Source: Xanthostigma xanthostigma (Eukaryota > Arthropoda > Insecta > Raphidioptera > Raphidiidae). Taken from it: a stretch of 64,000 bases of DNA. Position 1 is the first letter of the stretch. Each line of letters starts with the position of its first letter. Positions 1-24,698 of the stretch are shown one piece after another. The stretch covers positions 37,418,001 to 37,482,000 of the forward strand of contig OY754466.1 in assembly GCA_963575645.1 (NCBI GenBank), written 5' to 3'. Both the position numbers and the translations under genes were made by a program. The notes beneath the pieces were generated by a model. That model saw only the letters and a list, made by a program, of their open reading frames with translations, did no database searches and was not told where the DNA came from.

Positions 1-1588
1 TGGATTAAATAACTAGTTGTTTCCTAGCTCTACACATTCCATCGCAATTTAAGCTAAAAATCGCTAAACTTGGGTTAACGAAATCCACTTTAGATGTTTC
101 CGTTACAAAAGTTTTATTATTTACCACAACTTTTACGTCGGCGGAAACATGGCTTATGTGCGTTTATTGTGGTTGTTAAAAAGCAAAACTATAGAACTTA
201 GTTTCATGGGAAAATGGTACAATCTTATAATCTCTTACTTGGTCGAATCAGAATTCAAAATCAAAGAAAGTTTACTTTTAAAGACCGCGCACACATGTCA
301 AACATGGACCAACACAACTAGCACAGCACAGACCACCAACTTTTAGTGCTAGACAGAAATTGCAAGTGGTCGACCGATGGTCGTTGCTGGTCTAATGTGC
401 GCTTAAATAACACGAGTACCTCAACGAACAGGCTTTTCTGGTCCGTGCTTGATAGGTGTACGCGGTCGTTTAGAAGTGCATTCTGTCATGTTTTTTATGA
501 ATAATGTAGTCCAAAGGTTCTGAAATCCCTTTTCGGAGACTTCCATTTCTCTGTGGCGTACCGATGCAGAGAGCAGTCAATCGGGGTGATTTTTTTTAAA
601 CAATCCAATTAAAATTATAATATAATAAAAGTTTGCTTTTATAACAAACAAGGATTTGATGACAAATTATACAGTATATATGAACAACTGGTCACCACGA
701 AGTAATGATATATTATACAATATTCCAAACTATACATCTAATAAATTTATATATATTTATATATATAAAAAAAATAAAAATAACAAAAATGGTATCTTTG
801 GCTTGTTCCCTTTTACCAATCAGAGTTTTTTTTTTATTTTTTACATCTACATTTATACATATCATAGCATTGCATATCGATTATGTAAATGCTGACATAC
901 ATACAAACATACATATAAAAATGACTGTATTGTCAGGTTGCTTAAAATATGCAACAAATATTTTATCACCCCTGTTTTTACAAGTACAGCAATGTGACCG
1001 CCCACTGATTTTACAGTCCCTAACATAGTACAATAATAGCCAATGAATTTATCAACATTTTAACAGTTTTATTGACTTTTAACTAACATACCCAAATTTC
1101 ATCAACTGCTACCGTGCTATGATGTAGAGCAATGGTCGTTTCTAGTTTCACTAGAAGTACTGGGGCAGCACAAAACAGAATGCTGATGGTTAATGTATAG
1201 GTGCTTTCACAATATGATTTGGAGCGATGTAGTGGTAGCCGGGCAAGGGTAGGCCTGCCGTTTCCATCGATATTCTGTGAAAAATAAAAAAGACTAAGTC
1301 ACAGTCACATTAGAATAACATTTTCTTTTTTAAAATATACCCAAAAAATTATGACAATATTTTTTCGTTATTTCACGTAAAATCACAACACACCAAAAAA
1401 AAAACGCAAACTCGGAAGAATATCTTGGTCTCAACCTCAGTCAACGTTCAAATCAAATTTTCAAATATTCGTTTTGAAAAAATTTGACGAATGGATGAGA
1501 CATGCAAGCTTATGGCGCAGTTCATTTTTATTACGAAAACAGTAGATTTATAAACAATACTTATACAAGACTGCCTTAATTTGTATAA
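1..1588. other. No gene recognised; dispersed repeat fragment at ~345-460
   Basis: Short ORFs here have no family resemblance. The stretch from GCTAGACAGAAATTGCA (about 348) through GGTCGTTGCTG to AACAGGCTT is repeated at about 63167-63260, marking a dispersed repeat at both ends of the window. The rest is AT-rich simple sequence. Confidence 0.5.
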
Positions 1589-2443
1589 GTCCAATTAAAA
1601 AAAAAAATACTTTTTTCAAAAGGCCCCACGACATAATTTGGATTTTCTTTACAAATAAAAATTGAAGCAGTCTTCTATAAATATCGTCTATAATTTTTTT
1701 AGCACTAGTCTAGAGGAAGAAACAATCTAACTGCACAAATTAAATTCAAAACGGCCACAACTATTATGAATTGTTATAACCTAAACATTATTTTGTTTTT
1801 GAGTGCAAATTTACAAATGATCAGAAATGAATTGTTATTTGTATGAAAACAGATAGCAACAATGGCGTTTAAATTAACTTATTCAGTATTGTAGTTATAC
1901 CAAGATCCCAGATCCGCCAGACCTACTTCATTTCAGTACTGCTAAGATTTTATCAGTAAATGTACAATATTTAGTTAAAAACCTATGCCGATTTGCTACC
2001 TTAAAAACGGGGGTCTTTTAGAGATAACAGGTTTTAAAGGTACATAAAACACGTGCTTACCTACGTACGCAATGGTATTATGCATGCATATGAGTGCGAG
2101 TGAGAGTATTAGATAATTTTTTTTTGTTTGACAACTTCATGAAATGTAGGTTTTTTATTTGTTTACACAGAGTAGTTTCTGAGTTGAAAAGAGAAAAGCT
2201 TCATGGAAACAAATAATCAACCTACATTTTATGAAGGTGTCGAAAAATATCATCTAATGCTCTCACTCGCACTCATATGCATGCATAATACCATTGCGTA
2301 CATAGGTAAGCACGTGTTTTCATTTATCTCTAAAAGACCCCCGCTTTGAAGCTATCAAATTGGCATACGTTTTTAACTAAATATTGTAAATTTACTGATA
2401 AAATTTTAACTGTACTGAAATGGCGTAGGTCTGGGATCTTGGT
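1589..2443. mobile_element. Foldback element family A, copy 1
   Basis: From 1899 (ACCAAGATCCCAGATCCGCC) to 2443 the sequence folds back on itself. Arms of about 260 bp share ATTATGCATGCATATGAGTG, TACGTACGCAATGG and GTAGGTCTGGGATCTTGGT ends around a loop at about 2170-2205. The 310 bp before it (1589-1898) is also shared with the second copy near 48750-49057, so the mobile unit is larger than the hairpin. No coding capacity. Confidence 0.8.
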
Positions 2444-4690
2444 CTATTGGGATTTGACATAATTAGAGCAAATATGTCGAATGCGGCGTTTTTTTCATCT
2501 AATAGGAGAAAAAAATGAATGCAAGAGTAAAGTTGCCTTTTGTCACCATGTTGGCTGCCATCATTTCGTCCGACTTTCCAAGCTCCCGATTGGTTCTTTT
2601 TTCTATTGTGAAGTTGTTTGCGATATCTCGAGCAATTCGATCGATGTGTATCTTAAAAGGATATCTCAATATGATCAATATTCTAGCAGTATATCTTATA
2701 GCTATGCTAGAATAAATATGTACTATATAGTAATACTAACAACATGTAAAATGTAAAGTGTTTATGGTTTAAATTTCTGTCACTAGATGTAGTATTGTTT
2801 TATGTCAAATCCTAATACATAAAAATCAAATTGCAATTAATTTTTAGTACTATTTTTAATTGCAAAAAAAACACTATGTAGCTATCTGTTGGGGAATATT
2901 AGACTAGTACCAAGTGAGTTTCATGCTTTCTCAGTGCGCAAGCTTACACAAAGTGACAAAATAATATATACATAAAAACATTTTAGTTTTCAACTTTTAC
3001 GAAAATTCCGTTTGGTATGCTAGTGCAGTGCAACTGGATATCCCTGGGAGAAATTTGCACAGTAGACTTATTCTAGATTTGTGGTCAGTTTTAAATCTAT
3101 ATTTTATTAAGATGGTATTTGTTTTCAGCTAAAAGATCGCCGTTTAGTTAAAAACAAATAACATTTCTTAAATCTAGATTTAAAGCCCAAAATTGTATCA
3201 CAAACCCAGCATTAAAGCATATCACTTAACAATTATTGATCTAACGGACAAAAAGAAATATTTGGAATAAATTTTTGGGTATATTTCTACAACTTTCTAA
3301 GTGGTTCCTAATATCTTTTTACTGGACTAATTCAAAACAACTCATTAAAATTACATGTATTTAATTTATTGATAATTATTTACAACAAAAATGTTGTAAA
3401 TCTTTGAGAAAGAATTATCGAGTTCTTTAAACGTTTTGAGAGCAGAGGTACCAAAAAAATCAGCATACATGTATTTTCACAGTTGTTACAAATAAAGCTG
3501 TTGATTTCTAAAAAAAGTTACTTGAGGACATTTAAGATTTGGAAAAAGAAAATAAAAGGAAAGGATATTTACCAGAATTTTGAATTAAAGTTGTCACAGT
3601 GATCTTCCAGGATGGCATTTTTTACTAGATGTTCCGAGAGGATAAGAAAACCTGTTTTCGGAGGATTTGGATAGTACGTAAAAAAGACAAGTAAGTATAA
3701 CCATTTTTACTTCAAGTCATAAACGCGAATAAATAATTATAAAATTCCTGAAAATTAATATTTTTACAACTAAATGATTATAATTACAATTTTAAAAACA
3801 CCCTCACAAAAAAACCGTTGGGTATCATAAAAAAACGTGAGAACTTCACCCATATGAGCTCACGGAGGAAATGAAATTTCTCTAACTTTAGATTTATTAA
3901 CTCGTTTTATTGATGCGTTATCAATTTTGCGTTTCTCTTACATTAGAAAATTTCACTTCAATAATTTCTCCTTTAATTAATGCACTAACAAGGTTTCTCT
4001 CGTATTTCCCCGCCGTTTAAATATTTTCCCTTTGAGATACGTCACTAAAGAAGTTCCACTTCAACAACAAAAAAATAAAATAAAATCGGCTCATGTTACA
4101 GCCAATGTGGAACATGATTCCAAAAACAACTTGATAAAGTTAATTCAAAAAGATTTATAAAAGAAAACCAGCTTTCATATTAAGTCACAAAAAAACTGTT
4201 TTGGAAATTACTCTTCAAAAATGAATTCATTTTATAACATCAATTAATTTTAAAAATAAAGAATTTAATGACTTATTTACAATTTGAAAGAAGACTAGTT
4301 TTCCCAAAAATTACAAAATGCGTTTTATTTGTTAGTCGTACTCGTATATTATCAACAGGGCTAGATTTAGCTTTGTGGGGGCCCCATTCAGAAAAAAAAT
4401 ATAATATGCTAACAAATTAATTAAAGTAATCAATGTCAATTTTAATAAAATGTATATCTGAAAGTTTAATAAAAAAATTGTGACATTAGAAATTATTTCA
4501 TTTTCTGATTTTAAACTCCAATTTAATTACTTGCGTAAAATTTTAAACCGAAAAACTGTTTTATTTATAGTATAATATAAACTAAATCCTTTTCGTGCAA
4601 TATTAATTAATCGATCATAGCACTCAATTGTATCTTTTGATTTTAATTTTGATAAAAGTGACGAAAAGTACTTCAAGTTGTTCACATTGC
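2444..4690. other. No gene recognised
   Basis: AT-rich intergenic DNA. A fragment near 4350-4390 (GGGCTAGATTTAGC, then GTGGGGGCCCC) looks like a decayed end of the hAT-type MITE family seen whole at 16814. Nothing else is supported. Confidence 0.5.
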
Positions 4691-4699
4691 AAACTTTGA

Positions 4700-4977
4700 A
4701 TGAATATAATAATAAATAAAATTTCGATCATTTTTTTTTTCAGACTATACCTATAATGACAAAAATAATAAAATTGTTATTCAATATTTCAATAGATGAC
4801 GTTTCGATCCGGATTTGGATCTTCTTCAGAAATAATCTAAAAAATATAAAAATTAATTAGAATATCTACTTATTTTCTAATAGAATAAAGTTTGAATTTA
4901 ATTATCGATAATTAAATTCAAACTTCATTCTATTAGAAAATAAGTACTAGATATTCTAATTAATTTTTATATTTTTT
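4700..4977. mobile_element. Penelope-like element terminal repeat ending in a ~140-bp palindrome
   Basis: The segment contains the Penelope-like end motifs used across this window: GACGTTTCGATCCGGATTTGG and TCTTCTTCAGAAATAA. From about 4836 to 4977 it is a palindrome centred at 4906/4907 with arms of about 70 bp. No coding sequence. Confidence 0.7.
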
Positions 4978-4978
4978 T

Positions 4979-5364
4979 ACAAATAAATAAAATTATCGAC
5001 CGTTGTTTTCAGACTATATATTGACAAAAATAATAAAATTATAATTCATTATTTCAATAGATGACGTTTCAGTCCGGATTTGGACCTTCTTCAGAAATAA
5101 ATTAAAAAATAAAAAAATTATTTAGTATATCTACTTATTTTCTAATAGAATAAAGTTTGAATTTAATTATTCGATAATTAAATTCAAACTTCATTCTATT
5201 AGAAAATAAGTAGATATACTAAATAATTTTTTTATTTTTTAATTTATTTCTGAAGAAGATTCAAATCCGGACTGAAACGTCATCTATTGAAATAATGAAT
5301 TATAATTTTATTATTTTTGTCAATATATAGTCTGAAAACAACGGTCGATAATTTTATTTATTTG
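4979..5364. repeat. ~386-bp near-perfect palindrome made of Penelope-like terminal repeats
   Basis: The two arms are reverse complements of about 190 bp centred on TCG at 5171-5173. Each arm runs from AAATAAATAAAATTATCGACC at the outer end through a TTTCAGACTATATATTGACA block and the GACGTTTCAGTCCGGATTTGG motif to GAATTTAATTAT at the centre. Head-to-head arrangements of terminal repeats are known for Penelope-like elements. There is no RT or endonuclease sequence between the arms. Confidence 0.85.
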
Positions 5365-5399
5365 TAGAGTTCTATTCAGACGTTAATCAAAGATTTGAA

Positions 5400-8300
5400 T
5401 ATAATAATGCTATGACCAAACTGAAAAACAAAAGTATTTTTCCGAATGAAGAATTTTGATCCATTAAAAAAAAAAATTGAACTACTTCGACTAGATTAGA
5501 TTAAAAAAAATTCTATAATGTAAAGCCAAGTGATTTTATTCAATTTCAAAATAACAAAATGTATTATTGTGTTTCACTATCATTAAATGCTATTGAATAA
5601 TATACTGATACAATATACTATAGACTTTCATAAAATACTTATTACTAAAAAAGTAAAGATAATTCAGTGTATATAAAGAAAAAATAATAAATTCATAATA
5701 CATAATCACAAAAAAGATAATAAGTATGTATACACGCCATAATAATAAAAGTGGAAAAAATATCACTATATTAAAAATGAAGTTAGAAAATAAAAAGACA
5801 CTGTTCTATACTATAATATAAACATTTTGAGAACATTAATTATTAGGTGCACTGATCAGTAACGAAAGAAGTCAATAAATTAATTCTTAATTGTTATAAT
5901 TCAAGATTGTAAAAAAAAGGTGTCGCCATTTCTGTGTATGCAATAATATAATGTGGCAACACCTTTATCTGACATAAAATCATAATTAATTTCTAAAATC
6001 AAAACAATAAGAATATTCTGCAAAATAGTGTCACAAATCATTGTACTGGCTGATAATACATTCTTTAAATTACAATGAGTCATGTACGTTTCTAACTAAT
6101 AAAATGAATGATTAACTGCCAATCTTTCCCATAAAAATAAATTTACTAAAGCCGGACTCTGACGCAAATTAATAGAAATTGCCTCAGTATTCCTACACTA
6201 TGCAAAATTTGTACACACAAATTTAATTTGGCAATTTTTATATTATTTCATCGGGTATATACAACTTGATATGTTTCAATAAAAATTCAATGATTATGCC
6301 AATGTAGAAAACAAGTGAAAGTGCATTAAGCTATTCTCAAGTTTTGCCACGTAAATCTCAATTTTATAATATTCATGTGCCATGGAAACTACATAGCCAC
6401 CTCTAGAGTTTAAGAAAACTACATCAAATTATTCTTTTTACAAAAATGATTATTAATTTATTTCGATTTTCTACACCTATATTAAAAGATTTATGACACT
6501 GATTTTGAGAATACGAAAACGGAAAAATGAAAATAACGTTTTCTAATTAAAGCTTAATAAATAACTAATTCAGTCGTCATTATTTCACGGCCGTTATTAT
6601 TGTCCACCTATCCGCGTCAATCTTATTATCATTACGGAACTGTTTTGTGGTGCCATTGCGCGTCAAAAATGTAGAAATTAACAGAGCTATTAAAATTTCA
6701 CTTTAGTTCATGCAATATTCAAATTACATGACAGGTGAAAATTTTGAGCTCTGTTCCAACCTCTTTGCGAACGGTAATATTATCATCAGTCGTGCGCAGT
6801 AGCTAAAACTAAACTGTTTTGTATCGGTTCTGTGCGCATGCGTCGACTTTGCGTTCAAATCTCGGCTGGAACTCGTTTTAGCTAGTGCGCATGACTGTGA
6901 CGATAATATTACCGTCCGCAGTGAGGTTGGAACAGAGCTACCGTAACACTGTTTAGTTACCATTTATGACACAAATAAAATCATTTTTCTAATAAACAAT
7001 GCTTCGAAGTAAAAACCGTCTCTTCGATTTCATGAGCGAGAATTGTAGATCATAAACGTTGGACAATTCATTTTATATACAAAATATTGTGTGCGTTCAA
7101 CAATCTTAGCGCAAGCTTGTTGCTTTGAAAATCAAGCATCGACTTTTTTCGCCAGAACCACATAACCTCTAAACATTGACATAGCGTTATCAAATAAACG
7201 ACAAATAAAAAGCCATTCGCTCAATTTTAAATAGCGTTAGGAAAAATTAATGTCAGCTTGACTAACGCACACAAAACGTCCCAACATTTTCTTTTCTTTT
7301 GTTGTTACACTCTGTAACACAAGATGGAATGGATTTATCTGGGCGCTATTTATTGAATCAATATTTTCGTTTAAGTATCAGACAAAAATTGTCACAAATT
7401 GCACGGCTCATGCATTTTACATTTTAAAACATTATGCGCATACATAGTACTTTATGACCGATTTTTACAGTTATGTTGGGTTTCTAGTATGACTTTCTGT
7501 TTTTTTTATATTACTGTCATTTGTTTTTAACTACTATCGATAATGTAAAAAAATTAAATACGAATAATCAACTAATATATATGCCTTAAAAGTGCACCTG
7601 TATGATATATTTCTTGGCTGCAAATCATAATATATAAACGATTCAGTGTTTTTTTTTCTGTACCTAAATAGTATGTATTCGTGTCAAATTCCAATGAAAT
7701 AACATTTAACTTATGCTAAAACCTAACTAAATTATATAATATGGGATATAATGCTACTGTGCTGTATCGTATAGCTTTGAATGTTATACTTGAATTTATA
7801 CAATTTTTAACCTACTCACAATTTAATTGCTATCTGACTTCTTTTTGACAAAAATGACTACGCAAATTCAGATAGTAATTAACAGTAAATTGTTAAAAGA
7901 AGCACAATAATTACAAAAATTAATAATAAACCTTTGAATATTTCCAAATTTATTCCGTTTCTAAAATAACGGATATAAAACACAGCGCTGGGAAATCATA
8001 ATCGAAAACTATCCCAGCGTTAAATTGTAAACAATCAAAAGTAATCCGACATTATAGATTATAACTCAAAATTCGTAAAATAATTTATACAATCTTTCCG
8101 AAAGATGGCCATGCAATTATAGGCTGATTTTACGGTCAAAACTGAGTCTAATAGTTCCTAAAAATATAAACAATTATTTTGTTACAGAAATGCAAATTTA
8201 AGGAAACACATTTCACGCAAAAAAAAAAATTGTCCTCATCGTAATGTGACAGACGAGCTGCCAAAAGCATTTCATACTGTATCACAAGTTCCTTGTAAGT

Positions 8301-8492
8301 TTATAGTTTTGTAAAAAAATAATCGTAAACGTTTCGACTATAGAATTTAGCCTATAATTGAACGTAAACATTATATTACCATGTCGTCAGATCCAAACAG
8401 TAGATATATTATAACATATTTTTGACAACGAATTCGAAATTTCGGAGCAAAAAAGCAACGGTACGCTCGCGATACAGCACAGGCGTGTCGGT
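5400..8492 (-). other. Probable mub 3' UTR and downstream flank
   Basis: This AT-rich stretch lies just downstream of the mub stop codon. No coding region is recognisable. Many AATAAA-like signals occur on the minus strand, so no single polyadenylation site can be chosen. A MITE sits at 6746-6940. Assignment as 3' UTR is by position only. Confidence 0.4.
6746..6940. mobile_element. MITE with ~70-bp terminal inverted repeats
   Basis: The left arm (GAGCTCTGTTCCAACCTC..., to about 6813) and the reverse complement of the right arm (about 6870-6940) align over about 70 bp with few differences. Shared blocks include GGTAATATTATC and TAGCTAAAAC. There is no coding capacity. It lies in the presumed mub 3' region. 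Confidence 0.8.
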
Positions 8493-21065
<12,573 letters not shown>

Positions 21066-21100
21066 CTTCAGGCAGTAAATTAACAAGGAATGAACTTTAT

Positions 21101-23060
21101 CTGTAAATAAAGAGAATTCTCTGTAATTACGTGGTAATAAAACAAATATCTTATAATTTAAACATTTTATTAATTTATTTCAATTTCTAATATTCGTTAC
21201 GTGTTTTCTCCAAGAGCACAAAGGTGGGGATTAACCATACTAAACTAGTCCTGAAGAAACATCGAAATAAAAATATTCGTACCTATTAAGCTTAACTTAT
21301 GATGGGTTGCAGAAAGGATAGTCAAAATAATTGATTTAACAGCGACCTTAGATTGTGATTATTTAATTACAGTTTCCACACATCAGGAGCAGGCTAATTC
21401 CCCTGTCATGTAAAACATTTAATTGTGTTTACACAAAAACAAATGATTGTTCTACATAGAAAAATAACGCTTTTCAAGTATAATTTTGATCAAAATGCGT
21501 AGAAAAACGTTGTTCGAAGTGGAAACTGTACAAGAAACGATGCTAAATGCATGTAGGTATACACAGTTTAAGAAAAATATCGTTTCAATCGATCAATTAT
21601 ATTTATCAAGCAGGATCAATTTGAAATTCTACAATTATCTTTATATGAAGAAATACGTATGTTCACAATCTAATGACATTGTCAAATTAGATTTTTTTAC
21701 AAAGCTTTCTGCAATCCGGAATTTGTCTGTAATTGCACAGTTTTAAAGATTTCTAGAGCATATTTTCAGTTTTCATAATTTTTTGTCTATTTATCTGTAT
21801 TTATATAGGACTTAGGTACATATAAAAAATTGCAAATCTATACAAAATTGCTTTAACATGTTTTACCCACTTCAACCACGCGTAAAGGCTACACGCACAA
21901 TAATAGCTACGTAATTTTCACTATATTATTTACCAAAAGTAATATTATAGTTACTGAATAGTGTAAGTAAAAAAAAATATGTATAACCGAAATTTAATAA
22001 ATACAAATTAAAAAGTATCGGCAGTTAATTCTACATCAATCTTTAGCAGTAAAGAAAACCGTTTTCAAATCTAAAAATTTTCATTCGTTTTCAAAATGTT
22101 AAAAAGTTTTATTATTTTTGTTTCACAACTTAAATAGAAACAGTAAACAACTGACTAACCTCAATGTGACTAACCTTCAACTTAAAACGAAAACAAAGAT
22201 TAACTGTATAGTACTCTTTTATTGATTATAAATTATTATAAACACAATTTACATGAAAAACTATATTTGTGTTGATGAAAAAAAATATTAAATTTACGTT
22301 AAAGATCTAGGTGCCCTGCAAAAATTGTTTAGGAGTCATATAAATCACTTTTAATACATTATATTGAAGTATTCGGCAAAACTACACAATCTGACGGTCC
22401 ATTATATGTTTTAATACTGTCAAATTTTAATTTTTTAATACTGTCAAAATGTCAATATCTACGTGGTTTTGCAGAATCATCGACGATATAGGTAGACACT
22501 TCGATATAACCTTACTATAGGGTATAACTTCTGGTATAACCTGAATTTACAATTTTTAATTTTAGCGTTTAGAACAAATTTCACTTCATTTTAAAAATCT
22601 AACAAAATAAATGACGCCGTAATACGTAAATGTTAGGAAACCATTGTGTTGACTGTTGAAGGGTTAACCACTTATCAGTCACACATACAAAATTACGTAC
22701 AAAACAAAATATAAAAAAAAAATACTTTTTAGGGCAAGGGCTTCGACTGGGCGCAAAATTTACTCTCGAGTATACATCAATATTTAACATCAACACAATT
22801 GCATTTTACAAAAATTAAAGGGAACTTAAAAAAATAAATGCAATTTTAAATAAACGCTATATTAGCACATTTTAATAGATACAGCAGAAACAAGAAACAA
22901 AATAATAACAACAAAAATTCTTTTTGGATAATAAATGCAGACAAAACGATATAGCACGCTTTAAAACAATATCAATTACGTCCCAAGATACATTTACTTA
23001 CATTATTGTATTTATAAATTGGATTTTACGACGCACGACCGTAAACATCAATACAAAATA
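21101..23060. other. Region upstream of mub exon 1, no gene recognised
   Basis: AT-rich sequence upstream of the mub coding start. It could contain an intron in the 5' UTR, but no promoter or exon could be identified. Confidence 0.5.
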
Positions 23061-24698
23061 GGGTAAAATTTTACTTATTCGTCGCCGTCGCTTACGACGG
23101 ATTTTGAAACGCACTCAACTCTTTATTACTGTAGGAGAGTTGAAGAAGTGAATTCCCTTTGAAACACACTCTTTTCAAGAAAAAAAAATGTACAAATGCC
23201 CGAAATTAATAGCACCAAATACTGTACTGACAAGTCATTTTTAATACTGTATGGCCATCTTGTTAGTAACTTTCGTTACCACCAATTATTACAAAATTCC
23301 CAACGCTTACGACACACACACAATTATCAGTAATATCAGTGGAGCGGTGTTGTCAAACTTACACAATTACCTTTGTATTGAAATGTGGGCCTCAATAAAC
23401 TCATGAAAACAAACGGGGGTATACAAATTCGAGCCAATTTGGCGATGGTACTAAATAATATCGATGCAATGGTATTTTTTTGTGCAGTAAAAAGAGGAGG
23501 GCGTTAAGGATTTTTTTTAAATTCTACAGAATGGGCACATGCGAAAAAGATAACAGGGTATGCGAATTGTTACGCAGTGAAACGGGAAGTAGCATGGGGG
23601 AGTTTTTTAAAAAAATAATTCCGGGGTGAACGACAAGGGGGTATGCGAATTGTCTCGCAGTGAAACGGGAAGGGGCAAATGTGGAGTTTAAAAAAAAAAA
23701 CAATTCCGAGGTGAACGATAAAGGGGTATGCGAACTGTTTCGCAGTGATCTATAAAGGGGTATGCGAATTGTCTCGCAGTGAAACGGGAGGTGGCAAATG
23801 TGGAGTTTAAAAAAAAACAACTCCGAGGTGAACGATAAAGGGGTATGCGAACTGTTTCGCAGTGATCTATAAAGGGGTATGCGAATTGTCTCGCAGTGAA
23901 ACGGGAGGTGGCAAATGTGGAGTTTAAAAAAAAACAACTCCGAGGTGAACGATAAAGGGGTATGCGAACTGTTTCGCAGTGATCTATAAAGGGGTATGCG
24001 AATTGTCTCGCAGTGAAACGGGAGGTGGCAAATGTGGAGTTTAAAGAAAAAACAACTCTGAGGTGAACGATAAAGGGGTATGCGAACTGTTTCGCAGTGA
24101 TCTATAAAGGGGTATGCGAATTGTCTCGCAGTGAAACGGGAGGTGGCAAATGTGGAGTTTAAAAAAAAAACAACTCCGTGGTGAGCGATAAAGGGGTATG
24201 CGTATTGATTCGCAGTGATCGATAAAGGGGTATGCGAATTGTCTCGCAGTGAAACGGGAGGTGGCAAATGTGGAGTTTAAAAAAAAACAACTCCGAGGTG
24301 AACGATAAAGGGGTATGCGAACTGTTAACACAAAAAACATGCGGTCCCCAATTGAGTACAAAATTCATAATGTGGCCCACATCATATGAGTTGGACATGC
24401 CTGTTATGAGAGATATGACAACGTCGTAAAAATAATTGTGTTTCTACGTCACAGTGTAATAAAACATTATTAGTGTGGTATCACCATTTAGTGCAATACA
24501 ATATGGTGCCTAAATGTTCATTATTTTGACGTTTGTGTGTGAATTTCTTTAATTTCGGGCGTTTGTGCAATTATTTTTTTTGAAAAAAAGTGTATTTTAA
24601 AGGGAAATCACTTCTTCAATTGTCCTATAAAAACAGACAGTTTTGTTCGTTTTAAAATTCGCCAAATTCGACGGCGACGGATAAGTAAAATGTTACCC
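23061..24698. mobile_element. Inverted-repeat transposon with a tandem-repeat core
   Basis: The left end GGGTAAAATTTTACTTATTCG onward matches the reverse complement of the right end over at least 150 bp. Shared blocks include CGTCGCCGTCG, GAAGAAGTG(A)TTTCCCTT and CGCCCGAAATTAA. A 6-bp direct repeat AAAATA flanks both ends. The interior, about 23540-24330, is a 117-119-bp tandem array. No transposase is visible, so it would be non-autonomous. The superfamily is not recognised. Confidence 0.75.
23540..24330. repeat. Minisatellite, 117-119-bp unit, about six copies
   Basis: The anchor GTGGCAAATGTGGAGTTTAA recurs at about 23672 (variant), 23791, 23908, 24025, 24143 and 24261. Spacing is 117-119 bp, and the difference lies in the length of an A-run. 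Each unit is itself two related halves, GGGGTATGCGAACTGTTTCG and GGGGTATGCGAATTGTCTCG. Since 117 is divisible by three, one minus-strand frame stays open by chance across the array. Confidence 0.92.

Noticed and set aside
23540-24330. CRISPR-like array
   Set aside because: Units are contiguous minisatellite copies without unique spacers, in a eukaryotic context.
23524-24398. Repeat protein encoded by the tandem array
   Set aside because: The frame exists only because the unit is 117 bp; indels in the A-runs shift it between overlapping frames.
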